Positions 15,091 through 22,782 of a stretch of DNA of 64,000 nucleotides are shown one piece after another (positions within the stretch are counted from its first letter, which is position 1; each line of letters starts with the position of its first letter). Source of the DNA: JAAAOZ01 sp964496595 (GTDB lineage Bacteria; Chloroflexota; Anaerolineae; B4-G1; SLSP01). The notes beneath the pieces were generated by a model. It saw only the letters and a program-made list of their open reading frames with translations. It ran no database searches and was not told where the DNA came from. The stretch lies in the NCBI GenBank assembly GCA_964496595.1, contig CAZCAI010000002.1, positions 1 through 64,000 on the forward strand, written 5' to 3'. A program made the position numbers and the translations under genes.

Positions 15091-15884
15091 TGCAAGATGA
15101 AGCGCTCTATCGCTATCGCGGCTCCATCCGCCGATAACGGCGGGGCGACCCAATCGGCGGCGGTTTGGACTTGGGGCGTCGCGTTACCCATCGCCACGCC
15201 GACGCCAGCCCATGCGACCATCGAGAGATCGTTCTCCTGATCGCCTACAGCCATCACCTCCGATTGGGGAATCTCCAGGTGCGATGCGAGCCACGCCAGC
15301 GCCATCCCTTTGGTCGCCCCCAGCGGGACCACCTCGATAAATTTCGCGTGCGATTGCACGATCTCAGCCTCGCCCTCGAAATAACGCTTCAGGGTCTGGG
15401 CCATCTCGGGGATCGCCTCCGGGGCGGCGATGAAGAGCACTTTATCGGGCACATGCTCGGCCAGGATTTCCATCCAGGGCCTTCCTACCGTGATATCGGC
15501 GCCTAACAGCCGCTCGTAGAACGATGGGGCGTACAGTTTCTCTCGCAAATAGACGTGGCCGTCAGCGTAGAGCACCGTGTGCCAGCCCTCGTCACGGGCC
15601 AATGATAGGGTATTTTGGGTTATTCCTTTGGATAGGGGGATTCTGTGTTGCGGCTCATCATCCGCCACGCTTTGCACCCATCCCCCTTGATAGCAGATGA
15701 GCGGGGCCGTGATCTCCAGATCCTCGGCGAAGGCGCGCGTCGCCGCGAACATCCGGCCCGTCGCTAAGGTGATCACAACATCACGCCGTTGCGCCGCGGC
15801 AATCGCCTGCCGCACGCGCGGTGAGAAACGCTGATCCTCGCCCATCAACGTGCCGTCCAGATCGAAGGCGGCCAAGCGGATCAT
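15084..15884 (-). CDS. Cof-type HAD-IIB family phosphatase
   Basis: A 266-aa haloacid dehalogenase-like phosphatase of the Cof subfamily, acting on small sugar or cofactor phosphates. Motif I is FDLDGTLMG at about residues 6-14, with both Asp residues. Motif II is the Thr in ITLATGRMF near 44, and the C-terminal motif is VMAVGDQENDLSM, followed by GVAMGNA. The large type IIB cap fits between them. The ATG at 15884 overlaps the stop of the upstream PH-domain gene (ATGA). A much longer frame extending to 16445 is a shadow of that upstream gene. Confidence 0.88.
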   Translation of the reverse strand: MIRLAAFDLDGTLMGEDQRFSPRVRQAIAAAQRRDVVITLATGRMFAATRAFAEDLEITAPLICYQGGWVQSVADDEPQHRIPLSKGITQNTLSLARDEGWHTVLYADGHVYLREKLYAPSFYERLLGADITVGRPWMEILAEHVPDKVLFIAAPEAIPEMAQTLKRYFEGEAEIVQSHAKFIEVVPLGATKGMALAWLASHLEIPQSEVMAVGDQENDLSMVAWAGVGVAMGNATPQVQTAADWVAPPLSADGAAIAIERFILHD

Positions 15885-16786
15885 GGTTGATTCAAAAGCA
15901 CGGTCAAAAGTGCGGCCCATACGCCTCCTTCTAGCATCAATAGCCCGCTCCACAGAAAATACGCTGCCACCCGCACACGCTGATAGAGCAACAGCCCTAA
16001 TCCCCCGTTGAGCAGCAGGAAAACTCCCCCCATCAAGCCGAAGTAGAAGATTCGCGCTTCGCCGGTAACTAAGAGCGTCTCGCCCTCCGGGCCAAAGCGC
16101 ATCACAATCTCGGAAGGAAGCGCGGGATAAACTCCACAAATCACGGCCAACAACAGCACCAGCGATCCCAGGCCGATGGCCAGCGGCCCCCAGACCATGC
16201 GATCCTGCCAGAGCCACCAATCCAAAAAGCCGGGATGTGTGGAGGCCTCTTCCACCTCCTGCGTCGGCCCCATCTCCATGCGCTCGCGGAACGCGGTGAG
16301 GAATTCCTCCAAATCCGCCGGGGAGATGGCGTAGGACAGGCTGCCGGTGCGAATGATGACCAACTTCTCCAAGGGCGCGGTTGCGTAGAACAGGATCGGG
16401 CCGAGATCCTCGGCCTCGCCAGCGCCGACGAAGTAACCGGGCCAACGCAGGCCGGGCCGCATCGCAAGGCCGGCGACCTTCTCGCCGGAGAAGACCTCGC
16501 GCACCGAGGCCATCGGAATTTGATGCTGGCTCAATCCCCAGTGAATCGTGATGGCGTTGCGATCCATCTCATAGGCGGCCTGCACCACATTCCAGAGGTG
16601 CAGGCTCACCCAGGTCAAGAGCAACATTGCCAGCACGGCCCCCAAACTCATCAGGAAGGTCCAAATCGAGATGAGGATCTGGGTCACGCCGAAGAGCAAT
16701 CCGCCGGCCGTGATCAGGAGCACGGCGGCGATCAGCAGGCCGATGCGCCAGCCGCGCTGGATGTTCGGTTCCCACAGGTTACGCAT
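15881..16786 (-). CDS. PH-domain-like polytopic membrane protein
   Basis: A 301-aa protein with two hydrophobic helices at about residues 14-36 and 39-62, a soluble stretch from 70 to 165 resembling bacterial PH domains (YEMDRNAITIHWGLSQHQIPMASVRE, ending in ISPADLEEFLTAF), and about three further membrane segments after residue 195. The pattern fits the DUF/bPH family of membrane proteins of unknown function. Its start overlaps the end of recR by 8 bp and its end overlaps the Cof-type HAD gene by 4 bp, so it belongs to the recR operon. Confidence 0.65.
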   Translation of the reverse strand: MRNLWEPNIQRGWRIGLLIAAVLLITAGGLLFGVTQILISIWTFLMSLGAVLAMLLLTWVSLHLWNVVQAAYEMDRNAITIHWGLSQHQIPMASVREVFSGEKVAGLAMRPGLRWPGYFVGAGEAEDLGPILFYATAPLEKLVIIRTGSLSYAISPADLEEFLTAFRERMEMGPTQEVEEASTHPGFLDWWLWQDRMVWGPLAIGLGSLVLLLAVICGVYPALPSEIVMRFGPEGETLLVTGEARIFYFGLMGGVFLLLNGGLGLLLYQRVRVAAYFLWSGLLMLEGGVWAALLTVLLNQP

Positions 16787-17402
16787 CGCCGAATTCCTGT
16801 CGGGATTCCAGCGCGCGCGTCAATGTGACGGCGTCCGCGTATTCGAGATCCCCGCCCATCGGCAGCCCGCGTCCCAACCGCGTGATGTGCAGATCGAGGG
16901 GTTTGAGCCGTTGTAGCAGATAGGCGGCGGTGTAATCGCCCTCGCTGGTGGGATTGGTCGCCAGGATAATTTCCTTGATGGCCTTATGCTCTGCGGCATG
17001 GATGCGCGAGATTAACTCGGCGATACGTAAGTCCTCGGCGAAGATGCCCTCCAACGGAGAGAGCGCGCCATGCAGGACGTGGTAGACGCCCTTGTACTGC
17101 TCCGTCCGCTCGATAGCTAAGACATCCATCGGCTCCTCGACGACGCAGACCACGCTATGATCGCGCGTCTCGTCAGCACAGATAGGGCAGGGATTGTCCT
17201 CCGTCACATTGTGGCAGATAGAGCAGAAGCGCGTGCGCTCGACGAGGCCGGTAAGGGCCTCCGCCAGGCGCAGCGCCAACTCCGACTTGCCTCGCAACAG
17301 GTAAAACGCCAGGCGCGAGGCGGTCTTCGGCCCGATCCCCGGAAGCTGTGAGAGCGTCTCGATCAGCTCGGTGACGGAAGGGGGAACTGCGGTGCTCGCC
17401 AT
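16779..17402 (-). CDS. recR: Recombination mediator protein RecR
   Basis: A 207-aa protein of the RecFOR pathway, which loads RecA at gapped DNA. The helix-hairpin-helix (LSQLPGIGPKTASRLAFYLL) covers residues ~17-36. The zinc finger has Cys60, Cys63, Cys72 and Cys75 (FCSICH...PCPIC). A Toprim domain follows (VVCVVEEPMDVLAIERT, then LATNPTSEGDYTAAYL), and the C-terminal RLGRGLPMGGDLEYAD motif is complete. Length is normal. The arrangement dnaX-ybaB-recR on one strand is conserved in many bacteria. Confidence 0.95.
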   Translation of the reverse strand: MASTAVPPSVTELIETLSQLPGIGPKTASRLAFYLLRGKSELALRLAEALTGLVERTRFCSICHNVTEDNPCPICADETRDHSVVCVVEEPMDVLAIERTEQYKGVYHVLHGALSPLEGIFAEDLRIAELISRIHAAEHKAIKEIILATNPTSEGDYTAAYLLQRLKPLDLHITRLGRGLPMGGDLEYADAVTLTRALESRQEFGDA

Positions 17403-17406
17403 AGGC

Positions 17407-17754
17407 TCAGAGGCCGGGGATTCCTAACCCGCCGGTGAAAGCGGACATCCGCTCCGCCATCAACTCCTGAGCTTTCTGGATCGCTTCATTGACTGCCGCG
17501 AGCACCAAGTCCTGCAACATATCCACATCTTCAGGGTCAACGACCTCCGGCTTGATGGCGATGTCCTGAATTTCCAGCCCGCCGGTGATAGTCACCTCGA
17601 CCATCCCGCCGCCGGAAGAGACGGTCAAAACCTCCTGCTCGACCTCGGCCTGAGTCTTCTGCATCTCCTCCTGCATCTTCTGAACCTGACGCATCATCCG
17701 GTTAGGATCTAACCCACCCATACCACCACCACCACGACGTCCTCGACGTCCCAT
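17407..17754 (-). CDS. YbaB/EbfC family nucleoid-associated protein
   Basis: A 115-aa DNA-binding protein of the YbaB/EbfC family, forming dimers that bend or coat DNA. After a Gly/Arg-rich start (GRRGRRGGGGMGG), residues 18-45 form the long helix (MMRQVQKMQEEMQKTQAEV), followed by the sheet (MVEVTITGGLEIQDIAI) and the C-terminal helix (LVLAAVNEAIQKAQELMAE). The ATG follows a GGAGGTAATTT ribosome site. It sits between dnaX and recR, 4 bp ahead of recR. Confidence 0.93.
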   Translation of the reverse strand: MGRRGRRGGGGMGGLDPNRMMRQVQKMQEEMQKTQAEVEQEVLTVSSGGGMVEVTITGGLEIQDIAIKPEVVDPEDVDMLQDLVLAAVNEAIQKAQELMAERMSAFTGGLGIPGL

Positions 17755-17761
17755 AGTTAAA

Positions 17762-17836
17762 TTACCTCCTTTAAAATAGTTAAATAGTCAGATGTCCTAT
17801 AGTCAAACAATCTTTGGTCAGATAGTCAAATAGTCA
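17762..17836. repeat. 8-bp tandem repeat region upstream of ybaB
   Basis: Repeated TAGTCAAA/TAGTCAGA units (for example TAGTTAAATAGTCAGA and ATAGTCAAATAGTCA) occupy most of the dnaX-ybaB interval, ending about 7 bp before the ribosome site of ybaB. Their near-perfect 8-bp period suggests slipped-strand expansion. Confidence 0.6.
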
Positions 17837-17840
17837 ACGG

Positions 17841-19619
17841 CTACTCATCGGCGGTAACCACCGCGCCTAGCTCCTCCTCGGCGCGGCGCACGAGTTCGTC
17901 CTCATCTTCTTCATCAGGTGAGCTTGCCGCCCTGGTATTGCGCTGCGCTTGTGGGGATGTCGAAGCAGGTTGGGCTTCGGCGGGTGAAGGGGAAGGCGAG
18001 GGTGCGTCTTTCTGCGGCGCGGGTTTGGGTGTGGGTTTAGAAGATGAAGTCGAGGCGGCCGGTTGCGTGGGCGGCTGCCAACTGTCCGCCTCGCAGCGCA
18101 CGATGATCTTCTGGGAGAACATATTGGAGAGGATGTCCTCCACCTGGCGGCGGTTCTCATCCTGCTGCACGCGATTGCGATGGAATTCGTGACGGAAACC
18201 CATCACAAGTCGCCCCTCAAGATCGACGCCCAAGGGCCTGGCGCCGCGCAGGAGCGCGCCTAAGCTCACGTTCGCCGACTGCACGCGCCCGACAATTTCA
18301 CGCCAATACTCGTGGATTTTCCCCATCGTTTCTGGCGCCAGGCCCGACACGGACGATGGTTCAGGGGCCGGTTCTTCAGCGTCCGAGGAAGCGGCTTCTC
18401 GCCCGGCATCCTGCTGTGAGGGGCGGTCAGGCTGGATTTTGCGCACGCGGCGCGCCTGGCGCTGCTGCGTTGAACCTTCCCGAACCGTAGCAGCGTCCTT
18501 CTCGGGCGCTTGCTGGACGATCACCTGCGTTTCGACGGGTTCCGGCTCCAGTGTCGCCTCCACAAAGGCCAACTCCAGCGGCAACTGGGCCAGCCAGCCG
18601 CTCCGGCGCGCCGACGCGACCTCACTAAAGCGCCGCGTCGCCTCGACCAGGCGGTTGGGCTTCGTCTGCTGGGCCATCTCCTGGAGGAGCGGGCGCTCCT
18701 CCGGTGTGGGATCGGTCCACGTATCGCCGGCGCCCAGGCGCATCAACAACAGGCCGCGCAGGAAGTCCGCCGTCTGTCCGGCCAATTGACGCGGGTCCGC
18801 GCCGCTATCGACCGCGTGATTCACGATCTGCAATCCCTTGTCCAGGTCGCCATCCAACCAGGCCTGCACCAACGACTGTACTACATCGCGTCGCTCAGCG
18901 CCCAACATCGTCCGCACATACTCCACCGTCACGCTGCCCCCCGCCGCCATCTGATCGAAGAGGCTGATCGCATCGCGCATACTACCGGTCGCTGCCCGCG
19001 CGATCAGGTCTAACGCCTCCGGGCCGACATCGACCTCTTCCTCCTCGGCGATCCGCTCCAACCGGGTCACGATCTCCCGCAAGGGAATACGCCGGAACTC
19101 AAAGCGCTGACATCGCGAGATCACCGTGGGGAGGATTTTGTGCGGCTCGGTCGTCGCCAGTACGAAGATCACGTGCTCCGGCGGCTCCTCCAACGTCTTC
19201 AACAGCGCGTTGAAGGATTGCGGCGATAGCATGTGTACCTCGTCGATCACGTAGACCTTGTAGCGCGCGCGGGCGGGATGAAACCCCACCTTCTCCAACA
19301 GATCGCGGATATTGTCCACGCCGGTATTGGACGCCGCGTCGATCTCGACAAGATCCATCAGTTGCTGATTGGCAATCGCCCGGCAAATCTCACATTGGTT
19401 GCATGGGCGATTTTCGATGTCTGGATCCACGCAATTGACCGCCTTGGCGATGAGTCGCGCTGTCGTCGTCTTACCCGTCCCTCGTGGCCCGGCCAGTAGA
19501 TAAGCGTGATGGATGTGGTCCGTGTGCAAGGCATGGCGCAGGGTGCGCACGATATGCTCCTGCCCCACGACATCATCAAAGGTTTGTGGACGCCATTTGC
19601 GGTATAAAGCCTGTGCCAT
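17841..19619 (-). CDS. dnaX: DNA polymerase III subunit gamma/tau
   Basis: A 592-aa clamp-loader ATPase that opens the beta sliding clamp and links it to the polymerase. Walker A GPRGTGKT is at 44-51, four zinc cysteines are at 63, 73, 76 and 79, Walker B VYVIDEVH is at about 122-129, and the SRC sensor/arginine-finger motif (VISRCQRFEFRR) is near 165. Domain III runs to about 360. The tail is Ser/Pro/Ala-rich with a tau-like conserved segment (IHEYWREIVGRVQSANVS) and an acidic end. No slippery A-run was noted that would clearly produce a short gamma form. It heads the dnaX-ybaB-recR group. Confidence 0.95.
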   Translation of the reverse strand: MAQALYRKWRPQTFDDVVGQEHIVRTLRHALHTDHIHHAYLLAGPRGTGKTTTARLIAKAVNCVDPDIENRPCNQCEICRAIANQQLMDLVEIDAASNTGVDNIRDLLEKVGFHPARARYKVYVIDEVHMLSPQSFNALLKTLEEPPEHVIFVLATTEPHKILPTVISRCQRFEFRRIPLREIVTRLERIAEEEEVDVGPEALDLIARAATGSMRDAISLFDQMAAGGSVTVEYVRTMLGAERRDVVQSLVQAWLDGDLDKGLQIVNHAVDSGADPRQLAGQTADFLRGLLLMRLGAGDTWTDPTPEERPLLQEMAQQTKPNRLVEATRRFSEVASARRSGWLAQLPLELAFVEATLEPEPVETQVIVQQAPEKDAATVREGSTQQRQARRVRKIQPDRPSQQDAGREAASSDAEEPAPEPSSVSGLAPETMGKIHEYWREIVGRVQSANVSLGALLRGARPLGVDLEGRLVMGFRHEFHRNRVQQDENRRQVEDILSNMFSQKIIVRCEADSWQPPTQPAASTSSSKPTPKPAPQKDAPSPSPSPAEAQPASTSPQAQRNTRAASSPDEEDEDELVRRAEEELGAVVTADE

Positions 19620-19834
19620 AATGCCTCCTGATTATGGTTAGTCTATCACGGATAGCACGGATCGCAAATGGATGGGCGCCGCTTTGGGGAGAGGAGAAGG
19701 CAAGCGCGGAAGTTCAAGACTACAGATTCAAGGATGATCTGTGACGCAAAAAATCGAGAGCACGGGCATGCTCTCGACAGTCATCGGAATCTGAAAAATC
19801 TTGTCGGGACAACAGGCAACCTTTTCAAGACAGC

Positions 19835-19920
19835 AAAAGGCCGGGGGTTGTCCCAGTACCCCCGGCCTCATCAGAAGGAGGAGAATCATTTTGCTTTGAT
19901 GTGGGCCCCGATTCCCACTA
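19835..19920 (-). ncRNA. Candidate small RNA, copy 1
   Basis: On the minus strand a TATAGT box (complement of 19928-19933) is followed by about 90 bases shared with copy 2. These contain a GTGGG/CCCAC stem, an unpaired pyrimidine tract TTCTCCTCCTTCTGA that is complementary to ribosome-binding sites, and a terminal hairpin with 9-bp arms (19839-19847 / 19859-19867). The hairpin is followed by TTTTGCTG. Loop and spacer bases differ from copy 2 while the arms stay paired. No protein frame is conserved apart from a possible MILLLLMRPG mini-frame without a ribosome site. Confidence 0.5.
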
Positions 19921-19955
19921 CGCTTTTACTATACTACATTCTTGTACCTGATACT

Positions 19956-19972
19956 TGACGCGAATCTGACGC
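19956..19972. promoter_or_regulatory. Direct repeat TGACGC with 11-bp period upstream of sRNA copy 1
   Basis: TGACGC at 19956-19961 and again at 19967-19972, one helical turn apart, lie upstream of the minus-strand TATAGT box. Such spacing is typical of OmpR/PhoB-family activator sites. Read on the plus strand, TTGACG (19955-19960) and TACGAT (19979-19984) with an 18-bp spacer also look like a sigma-70 promoter, so orientation is not settled. Confidence 0.4.
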
Positions 19973-20068
19973 TTTTCTTACGATACGGAGCGTAAGATAA
20001 AAATCATCAGGATCATAACGGGTACTATGCCGCAGAGATTTCGAGGGAAAGTAACACGTCCCCTCCCC

Positions 20069-20158
20069 AAAAAAAGAAGGCCGGGGCGTTCTATTAGCCC
20101 CGGCCTCATCAGAAGGAGGAGAATCATTTTGCTTTGGTGTGGGCCCCGATTCCCACTA
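20069..20158 (-). ncRNA. Candidate small RNA, copy 2
   Basis: This is the second tandem copy of the unit, 238 bp from the first. The minus-strand TATAGT box is the complement of 20166-20171. The transcript carries the same GTGGG/CCCAC stem and CTCCTCC tract, and ends in the hairpin GGCCGGGG (20079-20086) / CCCCGGCC (20098-20105), followed on the minus strand by TTCTTTTTTT. That is a canonical intrinsic terminator and the best evidence for minus-strand transcription. The 19620-20362 interval contains no convincing protein gene. Confidence 0.55.
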
Positions 20159-20193
20159 CGCTTTTACTATACCGCACCCTCTTATTTTCTGCT

Positions 20194-20210
20194 TGACGCG
20201 AATCTGACGC
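20194..20210. promoter_or_regulatory. Direct repeat TGACGC with 11-bp period upstream of sRNA copy 2
   Basis: TGACGC at 20194-20199 and 20205-20210 repeats the arrangement seen at 19956-19972 exactly. The 20-bp stretch between the repeats and the TATAGT box has diverged completely while keeping its length, as expected for a promoter spacer. Confidence 0.4.
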
Positions 20211-20362
20211 TTTTCTTACACAATTTTTACGGGGAGATAGATCTGGAGCGTCTCCCTGGATGAAAAGCCAACCCGACCCTTTGACTTTTTACTTTGCTGT
20301 GGCAAAATCTGGTTGATGAATTCCACGCTATATCAGTATATGAGATAACCGGAGGCAACTAC

Positions 20363-21595
20363 ATGAGAGAGGATCTATCGCGCTTGATGGCCGAGCGCAA
20401 TTTGGACGCTATCGTGATCAGCGGTAAGGTGCACGGCAACCCGCCGCTCACCTATCTGACGAAAGGCGCAGGTCTCACGCAAGCGTTGATCATCCAGAAA
20501 CGCGGAGATGGCCCGCAGGCGATCATCAACCCGATGGAGCGCGAGGAAGCTGCCATTCTGGGGTATCCGTTGACGCTCAACTCACGCTATAAGTTTCACG
20601 AATTGCTCCGAGAGCACGACGGCGATGCGCTGCGCGCGACCGTGGCCTACTACGCCCGCATCTTTGAGGATTTGGACGTCCAGGGCCGGGTGGGATTTTA
20701 CGGGTTGGCGGATCAGGGCCAGGCTTACGCGCTGCTCACGGCGTTGGCTGCCAACCTGCCGAATATTCACATCGTCGCGGAGTTCCAAGATGATCTATTC
20801 AGCGCGGCGCGGACGACGAAGGACGCCGCCGAGGTCGCGCGCATCCGTGAGATGGGCCGGCGCACGGCGGAGGTCGTCCGGCAGACAGAGGCCTTCCTGC
20901 GCGAGCACGCGGTCGATGCCGACGAGCGACTCCGCCGCGCCGACGGCGAGATCCTCACCGTGGGCGATGTCCACGCCCACATCCGCCGCCTGATCGCGCT
21001 CCAGGGGCTGGAAGATCCGGAGGGCTTTATCTTCGCCACCGGGCGCGACAGCGGCATCCCGCACAGCAAGGGCGCGCTGGAGAAGCCAATGCGCCTGGGC
21101 GAGAGCATCGTCTTCGATATCTTCCCTTGCGAGGCGGGCGGCGGCTATTTCTTCGATATGACGCGCACCTTCTGCCTGGGGTACGCGCCGGACAAGCTCC
21201 AACGCATCTACGATGATGTGTTCGCATGCACGCGCCACATCATCGCTAACCTGGAGGTCGGCGCCGCCACGCGCCGCTATCAGCAGATGACGTGCGCCTT
21301 CTTCCGCGAGCGCGGCTACGCCACCGTCGAGGAGGATGCCTCGGCGCTCTCCGGCTACATTCACAGCCTGGGCCACGGCGTCGGGCTGGAGCTGCACGAG
21401 GCGCCGATGTTCCGCGATACACCGGATAACACCGCCCAGATCGCGCCGGGGCACGTCTTCACGGTGGAGCCGGGCCTCTATTATCCCGATGAGGGGATGG
21501 GCTGTCGCATCGAGGACGTCATCTACGTCGATCCCGAGGGCAATTTCCAGAACCTCACCGCGTATCCCTATCAATTGGTCATCCCGATGGCGTAA
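20363..21595 (+). CDS. M24 family metallopeptidase (Xaa-Pro dipeptidase-like)
   Basis: A 410-aa peptidase with the creatinase/aminopeptidase P (pita-bread) fold, cleaving Xaa-Pro peptides or related amide bonds with two metal ions. Residues 1-160 are the creatinase-type N-domain. The catalytic domain has ligands in FDIFPCEAGGGYFFDMTRTF (two Asp), HSLGHGVGLELHEAP (His) and FTVEPGLYYPDEGMGCRIEDV (two Glu). All five positions are filled, although the first Asp motif is less typical (FDIFP for the usual vDxG). The ATG at 20363 follows GGAGG by 8 bases; a frame from 20294 adds 23 residues without a ribosome site. The sequence TTGACT at 20281 could be its -35 box. Confidence 0.85.
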   Translation: MREDLSRLMAERNLDAIVISGKVHGNPPLTYLTKGAGLTQALIIQKRGDGPQAIINPMEREEAAILGYPLTLNSRYKFHELLREHDGDALRATVAYYARIFEDLDVQGRVGFYGLADQGQAYALLTALAANLPNIHIVAEFQDDLFSAARTTKDAAEVARIREMGRRTAEVVRQTEAFLREHAVDADERLRRADGEILTVGDVHAHIRRLIALQGLEDPEGFIFATGRDSGIPHSKGALEKPMRLGESIVFDIFPCEAGGGYFFDMTRTFCLGYAPDKLQRIYDDVFACTRHIIANLEVGAATRRYQQMTCAFFRERGYATVEEDASALSGYIHSLGHGVGLELHEAPMFRDTPDNTAQIAPGHVFTVEPGLYYPDEGMGCRIEDVIYVDPEGNFQNLTAYPYQLVIPMA

Positions 21596-21602
21596 ATCAA
21601 TC

Positions 21603-21622
21603 GCTGGATCTAGCGATCCAGC
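21603..21622. repeat. Palindromic repeat F between the M24 gene and tsaD
   Basis: GCTGGATC (21603-21610) and GATCCAGC (21615-21622) form an 8-bp stem with a TAGC loop, located in the 53-bp gap between the two genes. It shares the GGATCTAGCGATCC core with copies at 13508-13568 and 51022-51067. Confidence 0.6.
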
Positions 21623-21648
21623 TAAAGCAGGCAACAGGAGCAAAGCTT

Positions 21649-22668
21649 ATGGCGATCCGAATTTTAGGCATCGAGACCTCATGTGATGAGACGGCGGCGG
21701 CGGTGGTGGAGGATGGACGACACATCCTCTCCAACGTTATCGCCTCTCAGGTGGAGCTACACGCCGAGTACGGCGGCGTGTACCCGGAGATGGCCTCCCG
21801 CGAGCACATCAAGGCCATCATTCCGGTGACCGAGCAGGCGCTGGAGGAGGCCCACGTCGGCTGGGGCGATCTCACCGCCATCGCCGTCACCTACGGGCCG
21901 GGGTTGCCCGGATCTCTGCTGGTGGGTCTGAACTTCGCGAAGGGCGCGGCGCTGGGACATGATCTACCGCTGATCCCCGTCAATCACCTGGAGGGCCATC
22001 TTTACGCGCATTGGCTGTACACCGAGGCAGACGGCGGATCGAACGCGGTGTTGGAGTTCCCCCTGCTCGTCCTCATCGTCTCCGGCGGGCACACGGAGCT
22101 GGTAATCGCGCACGATCACGGCGCCTATGAGCGCCTGGGCGGGACGTTGGATGACGCGGCGGGCGAGGCCTTCGACAAAGTCGCGCGCATGTTGGATCTG
22201 GGCTATCCCGGCGGGCCGGCCATCGAGAAGGCCGCGAAGGAAGGCCAGGCCTATGCCTTCGATCTCCCGCGCGCGTGGCTGCCCGGCACCTACGATTTCA
22301 GCTTCAGCGGGTTGAAGACGGCGGTGCTGCGCCAACTCCGCCCCTATAGCGGCCCGCGTCCGCCGCGCCTGATCGCCGATATGGCCGCCGCGTTTCAGGC
22401 CTCGGTGGTCGAGGTGCTGGCCGAGAAAACGGCGCAGGCCGCCGCGGAGTTTGACGTCACCGCCGTGCTGCTCTCCGGCGGCGTCTCCGCGAATCAAGCG
22501 CTGCGCCGGGCCGTGCGCGAGCGCGTCGCTCTGCCCGTCCACGCCCTGCCGCTGGTGCTCTGCACCGATAACGGCGCGATGATCGCCGCCGCCGGGACCT
22601 ACCATTATCCAGCCCAAGCATACACTGCCTGGGATTTGGACATCGAGCCGGGGTTGGCGTTGGTATAG
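21649..22668 (+). CDS. tsaD: tRNA N6-adenosine threonylcarbamoyltransferase TsaD
   Basis: A 339-aa ASKHA-fold enzyme (Kae1/Qri7 family) that transfers the threonylcarbamoyl group to A37 of ANN-decoding tRNAs. The N-terminal phosphate loop GIETSCDETAAAVV, the metal-binding His113 and His117 in NHLEGH, IVSGGHTELV and the C-terminal SGGVSANQALR and CTDNGAMIA motifs are intact. Length is normal. It needs TsaB and TsaE, which are not in the window, and the AMP intermediate from a Sua5/TsaC protein (compare 14411-15040). The ribosome site AACAGGAG lies about 8 bases before the ATG. Confidence 0.96.
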   Translation: MAIRILGIETSCDETAAAVVEDGRHILSNVIASQVELHAEYGGVYPEMASREHIKAIIPVTEQALEEAHVGWGDLTAIAVTYGPGLPGSLLVGLNFAKGAALGHDLPLIPVNHLEGHLYAHWLYTEADGGSNAVLEFPLLVLIVSGGHTELVIAHDHGAYERLGGTLDDAAGEAFDKVARMLDLGYPGGPAIEKAAKEGQAYAFDLPRAWLPGTYDFSFSGLKTAVLRQLRPYSGPRPPRLIADMAAAFQASVVEVLAEKTAQAAAEFDVTAVLLSGGVSANQALRRAVRERVALPVHALPLVLCTDNGAMIAAAGTYHYPAQAYTAWDLDIEPGLALV

Positions 22669-22718
22669 GGGGAGGGAGTAGGCAGTAGGAGGAGCGAGAA
22701 GCTTTCTCAAGGTAAAAT

Positions 22719-22756
22719 CAAAGAATGAAGAATGAAGAATGAAGAATAAAAAAATG
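22719..22756 (+). repeat. 7-bp tandem repeat GAAGAAT upstream of folC
   Basis: Four near-exact copies of GAAGAAT run from about 22722 to 22750, ending about 30 bp before the folC start. Being purine-rich, they may create additional ribosome-loading sequence or simply reflect slippage. Confidence 0.6.
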
Positions 22757-22782
22757 AGAAAAGAATGGAAAAGGATAAAGCA

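Noticed and set aside
19860..19900. Leucine-rich leader peptide (MILLLLMRPG) of a branched-chain amino acid attenuator
   Set aside because: There is no ribosome site before the ATG and no amino acid biosynthesis gene downstream on that strand (dnaX follows). The sRNA reading fits better, so it is kept only as an alternative.
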